Shown here: in pieces, positions 61,001-64,000 of the stretch
How the letters are laid out: each line of letters starts with the position of its first letter
How positions within the stretch are numbered: the stretch's first letter is position 1
Source: Ruegeria pomeroyi
GTDB lineage: Bacteria; Pseudomonadota; Alphaproteobacteria; Rhodobacterales; Rhodobacteraceae
Direction of reading: 5' to 3'
Length of the DNA: 64,000 nt
Assembly: GCF_021405525.1 (NCBI RefSeq)
Contig: NZ_JAGQAG010000001.1
Span: 2,604,001 to 2,668,000, forward strand
The notes under the pieces: model-generated
What the model saw: the letters and a program-made list of their open reading frames with translations, nothing else
What the model was told of the DNA's origin: nothing
The model's database searches: none
Translations under genes and position numbers: made by a program

Positions 61001-61031
61001 TTGACTCGATTTATATGATTTTTCATATTTC
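61001..61031 (+). promoter_or_regulatory. dioxygenase operon promoter with overlapping palindrome
   Basis: TTGACT (61001-61006), a 17-nt spacer and CATATT (61024-61029) form a plausible promoter. The imperfect palindrome TTATATGATTTTTCATATTT (61011-61030) fills the space between -35 and -10, so a bound repressor would block it. Confidence 0.5.
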
Positions 61032-61051
61032 TGACAGGGAGGCGCCGAAAC

Positions 61052-61978
61052 ATGCTTTTGCTGAGAATTGCGCAGAAACAGGCCGTGACCAAGCGGATTT
61101 CGGCCTTTACCCTGGTCGCGGCCGAAGGTGACCCCCTGCCCGACCACAGTGCCGGCGCCCATATCGAGGTGCAGACAGCAGCCGGGCCGCGCGCCTATTC
61201 GCTGATCGACTGGCCCGAGCGGCAGCCCAGCGCCTGGCAGATCGCGGTTCAGCGCGAGGACGAGGGCGATGGCGGCAGCCGTGCCATGCATGCCCTTTCC
61301 GAGGGCGACACGATCACGGCGACCGCCCCCAAAAACGATTTCGAACTGCATCCCGGTGACAAGCCTGTCACCCTGCTGGCAGGCGGGATCGGGGTGACGC
61401 CGTTGATCTCGATGGCCACGGAGCTGGCAGCTTCGGGGCGCGTGTTCACCTTTCATCATGCGGGCCGCAGCGCGGGCGACATGGCCTATGTCGACCGCCT
61501 GGCCGCTGCTTTTGGCGACCGCTACCATCCCCATTACGACGATACCGCGCCCTTGGACCTGAACACGCTGATGGCGGGTCTGACCGATCACGCCCTCTAT
61601 ATCTGCGGACCCAAGGGCATGATCGACGCCGCCCGCGCCGCCGCCGAGGCGGCGGGTATCGCCGATATCCATGTGGAACTGTTCACCAATGCCGCGCCCA
61701 GCGCGGGCGACAGCGCCTTCGAGGTCGAGATCGCCTCGTCGGGCCAGGTCATCACCGTCGCACCCAACCAGACCATCATCGAGGCGCTCGAGGCCGCGGG
61801 CCTCGACCCGCTTTATGATTGTCAACGCGGCGATTGCGGCATCTGCCAGACCGACGTGATCGCGGGCACCCCCGATCACCGCGACGTGGTGCTCAGCCAG
61901 GCCGAACGCGACAGCGGCAAGGTCATGCAAATCTGTGTCAGCCGGGCGCTCAGCGCGCGCCTCGTGCTGGATCTGTAA
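61052..61978 (+). CDS. phthalate-dioxygenase-reductase-type oxidoreductase (FMN, NAD, 2Fe-2S)
   Basis: The 308-residue reductase has an N-terminal flavin domain (RAYSLIDWPE), an NAD domain (LLAGGIGVTPLISMA, YICGPKGMIDAA) and a C-terminal plant-type ferredoxin (DCQRGDCGICQTDVIAG, then QICVSRAL). This domain order is that of the phthalate dioxygenase and vanillate demethylase reductases. It feeds electrons from NADH to the oxygenase encoded 11 bp downstream. Confidence 0.9.
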   Translation: MLLLRIAQKQAVTKRISAFTLVAAEGDPLPDHSAGAHIEVQTAAGPRAYSLIDWPERQPSAWQIAVQREDEGDGGSRAMHALSEGDTITATAPKNDFELHPGDKPVTLLAGGIGVTPLISMATELAASGRVFTFHHAGRSAGDMAYVDRLAAAFGDRYHPHYDDTAPLDLNTLMAGLTDHALYICGPKGMIDAARAAAEAAGIADIHVELFTNAAPSAGDSAFEVEIASSGQVITVAPNQTIIEALEAAGLDPLYDCQRGDCGICQTDVIAGTPDHRDVVLSQAERDSGKVMQICVSRALSARLVLDL

Positions 61979-61989
61979 GGGAGGAAGGC

Positions 61990-63315
61990 ATGAACGCGGA
62001 CGATATCAGGGCGATGATCCAGCCCGGCCAGGTCCATCGCGATGTCTATATCAGCGATGCGGTCTATCAGCTGGAAATGCGCCACCTTTTCACCAATGCC
62101 TGGGTCTTTGTCGGGCATGACAGCCAGACCCCGAACAAGGGCGATTACATCACCACCCAGGTCGGCGACCAGCCGGTGATCATGGTGCGCCACAGCGATG
62201 GCGAGGTGAAGGTTCTTTACAACCGCTGCCCGCACAAGGGCACCAAGATCGCCATCGACCGGGCCGGCAACACCGGCAAGTTCTTTCGCTGCCCCTACCA
62301 CGCCTGGAGCTTCAAGACCGACGGTTGCCTGCTCGCCATCCCGCTGAAGAAGGGATACGAGGGCACCGGCCTGGCCGAGTCGCAGAACGGCAAGGGGATG
62401 CAGGCGGTGGGTGCGGTGCACAACTATCGCGGCTTTGTCTTTGCCCGGCTGGCCGAGGAGGGCATCGGGTTCGACGAATTCTTTGGCGGCTCGCTCAGTT
62501 CCATCGACAACATGGTCGACCGCGCGCCTGAAGGCCGCGTGGAAATTTCCGGCCCGCCGCTGCGCTACATGCACAAGTGCAACTGGAAGATGCTGGTCGA
62601 GAACCAGACCGACACCTGCCATCCTATGGTGGCGCATGAAAGCTCGGCCGGGACGGCGGTGAAGATCTATGAGCAGATGGGCAATCCCGAACCGCGCCCG
62701 CCCGCGATGCAGATCATCGCGCCGTTCATGAGCCCTTATGAGTTCTTCGAGGATATGGGCATCCGCACCTGGCCCAATGGCCACGGCCATACCGGCGTCA
62801 ACATGTCGATCCATTCGAACTATGACGCCATCCCCGGCTATTTCGAGGCCATGGTCGAGAGCTACGGCGAGGAGCGCGCCAAGGCGATACTGGACGAGAA
62901 CCGGCACAATACCGTCTATTTCCCCAATGTCATGGTCAAGGCGCCGCTGACGCAGCTGCGCAACTTCATTCCGCTGGGGGCGGACCGCACGCTGGTGGAA
63001 AGCTATGTCTACCGGCTGGTCGGCGCGCCCGAGCAGCTGACCGCCATGTCTGCCATGTATAACCGGATGATCAACGCCCCCACTTCGATCGTGGGTCATG
63101 ACGATCTGGAGATGTATGAACGCGCGCAGGAGGGGCTGCATGCCGAGGGCATGCAATGGGTCGATATCCGGCGGTTGCACACCGGGACAGAGGATTTCGA
63201 GACCGAAGCGGTCGAAAACGGCACCACCGAACGGCAGATGCGCAACCAGTTCCACGCCTGGGCCAAGTTCATGACCATGTCCATGGAGGACGCCGCTGGC
63301 GTCGCCGCCCAATGA
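61990..63315 (+). CDS. Rieske aromatic-ring dioxygenase, alpha subunit
   Basis: The start at 61990 has GGGAGGAAGGC upstream. The 441-residue oxygenase subunit has the Rieske ligands Cys80-x-His82 and Cys101-x2-His104. Its mononuclear iron triad lies in ENQTDTCHPMVAHESS (His211, His216 plus a later Asp), and bridging Asp208 links the two centres between subunits. It hydroxylates an aromatic ring using O2. Presence of a beta subunit gene places it with benzoate- or naphthalene-type alpha3beta3 enzymes. The substrate is unknown. Confidence 0.9.
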   Translation: MNADDIRAMIQPGQVHRDVYISDAVYQLEMRHLFTNAWVFVGHDSQTPNKGDYITTQVGDQPVIMVRHSDGEVKVLYNRCPHKGTKIAIDRAGNTGKFFRCPYHAWSFKTDGCLLAIPLKKGYEGTGLAESQNGKGMQAVGAVHNYRGFVFARLAEEGIGFDEFFGGSLSSIDNMVDRAPEGRVEISGPPLRYMHKCNWKMLVENQTDTCHPMVAHESSAGTAVKIYEQMGNPEPRPPAMQIIAPFMSPYEFFEDMGIRTWPNGHGHTGVNMSIHSNYDAIPGYFEAMVESYGEERAKAILDENRHNTVYFPNVMVKAPLTQLRNFIPLGADRTLVESYVYRLVGAPEQLTAMSAMYNRMINAPTSIVGHDDLEMYERAQEGLHAEGMQWVDIRRLHTGTEDFETEAVENGTTERQMRNQFHAWAKFMTMSMEDAAGVAAQ

Positions 63316-63332
63316 TCGAGGGGAATGCAGCA

Positions 63333-63809
63333 ATGATCACCCGCGACGACGTGATCGACTTCATCTATGCCGAAACCCGGATGCTGGACGAAGGCCGCTA
63401 CTCCGAATGGCTCGACCTCTGGCTGCCTGATGCGGTCTACTGGATGCCGCTCGACTACAAGCAGGCCGATCCGGTCAACGCCACCTCGTTCCTTTACGAG
63501 GACAATTTCATGCTGCGCCTCAGGGTCGAGCGGCTGAATGGCGAGCGGACATTCTCGCAGAAACCGAAATCGCGCTGCAACCACGTGATCCAGCGGCCCT
63601 TTGTCGATGTGTTCGACCCCGAGGCGGGCAAGTTCCAGACCGTGACCAACATGCATTATGTCGAGACGCGGCTGGACGAACAGCAGCTTTTGGCACTGAC
63701 CGTGACCCATGACCTGGCACTGGTGGACGGCGCATTCCGCATCGCGGGCAAGAAGGTCGAGTTGCTCAATTGCGACGCCGCCTTTGGCAATATCCAGCTG
63801 CTGCCGTGA
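63333..63809 (+). CDS. aromatic-ring dioxygenase, beta subunit
   Basis: The ATG at 63333 has GAGGGG 9 nt upstream; an in-frame ATG at 63312 overlapping the alpha stop is an alternative. The 158-residue protein is a small NTF2-like subunit (DVIDFIYAETRMLDEGRYSEWLDLWLPDAVYWMPL; NHVIQRPFVDVFD) that stabilises the hexamer. It is coupled to the alpha gene and overlaps the start of the CoA ligase gene. Confidence 0.88.
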   Translation: MITRDDVIDFIYAETRMLDEGRYSEWLDLWLPDAVYWMPLDYKQADPVNATSFLYEDNFMLRLRVERLNGERTFSQKPKSRCNHVIQRPFVDVFDPEAGKFQTVTNMHYVETRLDEQQLLALTVTHDLALVDGAFRIAGKKVELLNCDAAFGNIQLLP

Positions 63810-64000
63810 GCGCCGAGACGGTTTACGCCGCCATCGCGGCCACGGCGGCACGCTGGCCGGACCGCCCGCTGCTTGACGTGCTGCCCGGCACGGCGGCGGC
63901 CTATGACATCGCGGCCGGGCCGGTCAGCTATGGCGCCTTCCTTGCGCGCGTCGATGCGCGGGCCGAGGCGCTGGAACAGGCGGGCTATGGCGCGGGGGTG
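63806..64000 (+). CDS. AMP-dependent acyl-/aryl-CoA ligase, N-terminus only (runs out of window)
   Basis: A GTG at 63806 overlaps the beta-subunit stop (GTGA) and opens a frame to the window end, 65 codons. The residues (YAAIAATAARWPDRPLLDVL, then SYGAFLARVDARAEALEQAG) match the N-terminal segment of AMP-forming CoA ligases. It would activate an aromatic or aliphatic acid as a CoA ester. Only the start is visible, so subfamily is not assignable. Confidence 0.75.
   Translation, partial: MSAETVYAAIAATAARWPDRPLLDVLPGTAAAYDIAAGPVSYGAFLARVDARAEALEQAGYGAGV

Noticed and set aside
1-64000. CRISPR arrays, tRNA/rRNA genes, phage or intact IS elements
   Set aside because: None seen: no regularly spaced direct repeats, cloverleaf genes, transposase or integrase frames that I can support.

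Overview
This is a high-GC, tightly packed chromosomal window. Its gene families, the Roseobacter-style repeat GAGTATTTT..AGAAAGAAG and the abundance of TRAP transporters point to a marine alphaproteobacterium of the Roseobacter group (Rhodobacteraceae), probably Ruegeria-like. That assignment is an inference from content, because no rRNA or other phylogenetic marker is present. I see no tRNA, rRNA, CRISPR array, phage or intact insertion sequence.

Region 1 (about 1.5-26.8 kb) is an alcohol-oxidation island built around a lanthanide-type PQQ alcohol dehydrogenase (17351-19129). The enzyme looks ExaF/PedH-like rather than XoxF-like. Around it are its cytochromes (PedF-type c-550 and a second small cytochrome c), an XoxJ/MxaJ-like periplasmic protein, a PQQ-associated ABC system with a beta-propeller protein, a SoxYZ-like carrier, a zinc metallohydrolase, a CxxxCW protein, a NosR/NirI-like polyferredoxin, pqqABCDE, and a signalling trio (LuxR-type response regulator, FIST protein, hybrid histidine kinase). 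A form II CO-dehydrogenase-like operon (coxGSLM) lies inside the island. Eight promoters here share a GACC-WW-box followed 35-38 nt later by a -10-like hexamer. This ties the island together, coxGSLM included, as one candidate regulon.

Region 2 (26.8-33.8 kb) is ordinary: an Asp-nucleophile alpha/beta hydrolase, a class I fumarase and a three-gene MacB-like ABC exporter. It is followed by about 0.5 kb with no recognisable gene.

Region 3 (34.3-50.9 kb) is a catabolic island of unknown substrate. A GntR regulator and a LeuCD-like hydro-lyase run leftward. A tautomerase-NTF2 fusion, HyuB, HyuA, a Cys-less isochorismatase-fold protein, an ICL/PEPM lyase, an FAD dehydrogenase and an aminotransferase run rightward. 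Two NAD-dependent dehydrogenases and a TRAP transporter follow. The set looks like uptake of an organic acid, ATP-dependent ring opening or carboxylation, hydration or dehydration, and retro-aldol cleavage, but the substrate cannot be read from sequence.

Region 4 (51.0-64.0 kb) starts with an AT-rich orphan gene and a hydantoin-racemase homologue without its cysteines. It then carries an indolepyruvate:ferredoxin oxidoreductase pair with a MarR regulator, a thioesterase, a second TRAP transporter, a second MarR regulator, a three-component Rieske dioxygenase and the start of an acyl-CoA ligase. This suggests aromatic acid or aryl-pyruvate breakdown. A shared ATGAAAWTSCAT-type palindrome precedes both TRAP operons, the oxidoreductase/thioesterase divergon and the dioxygenase operon.
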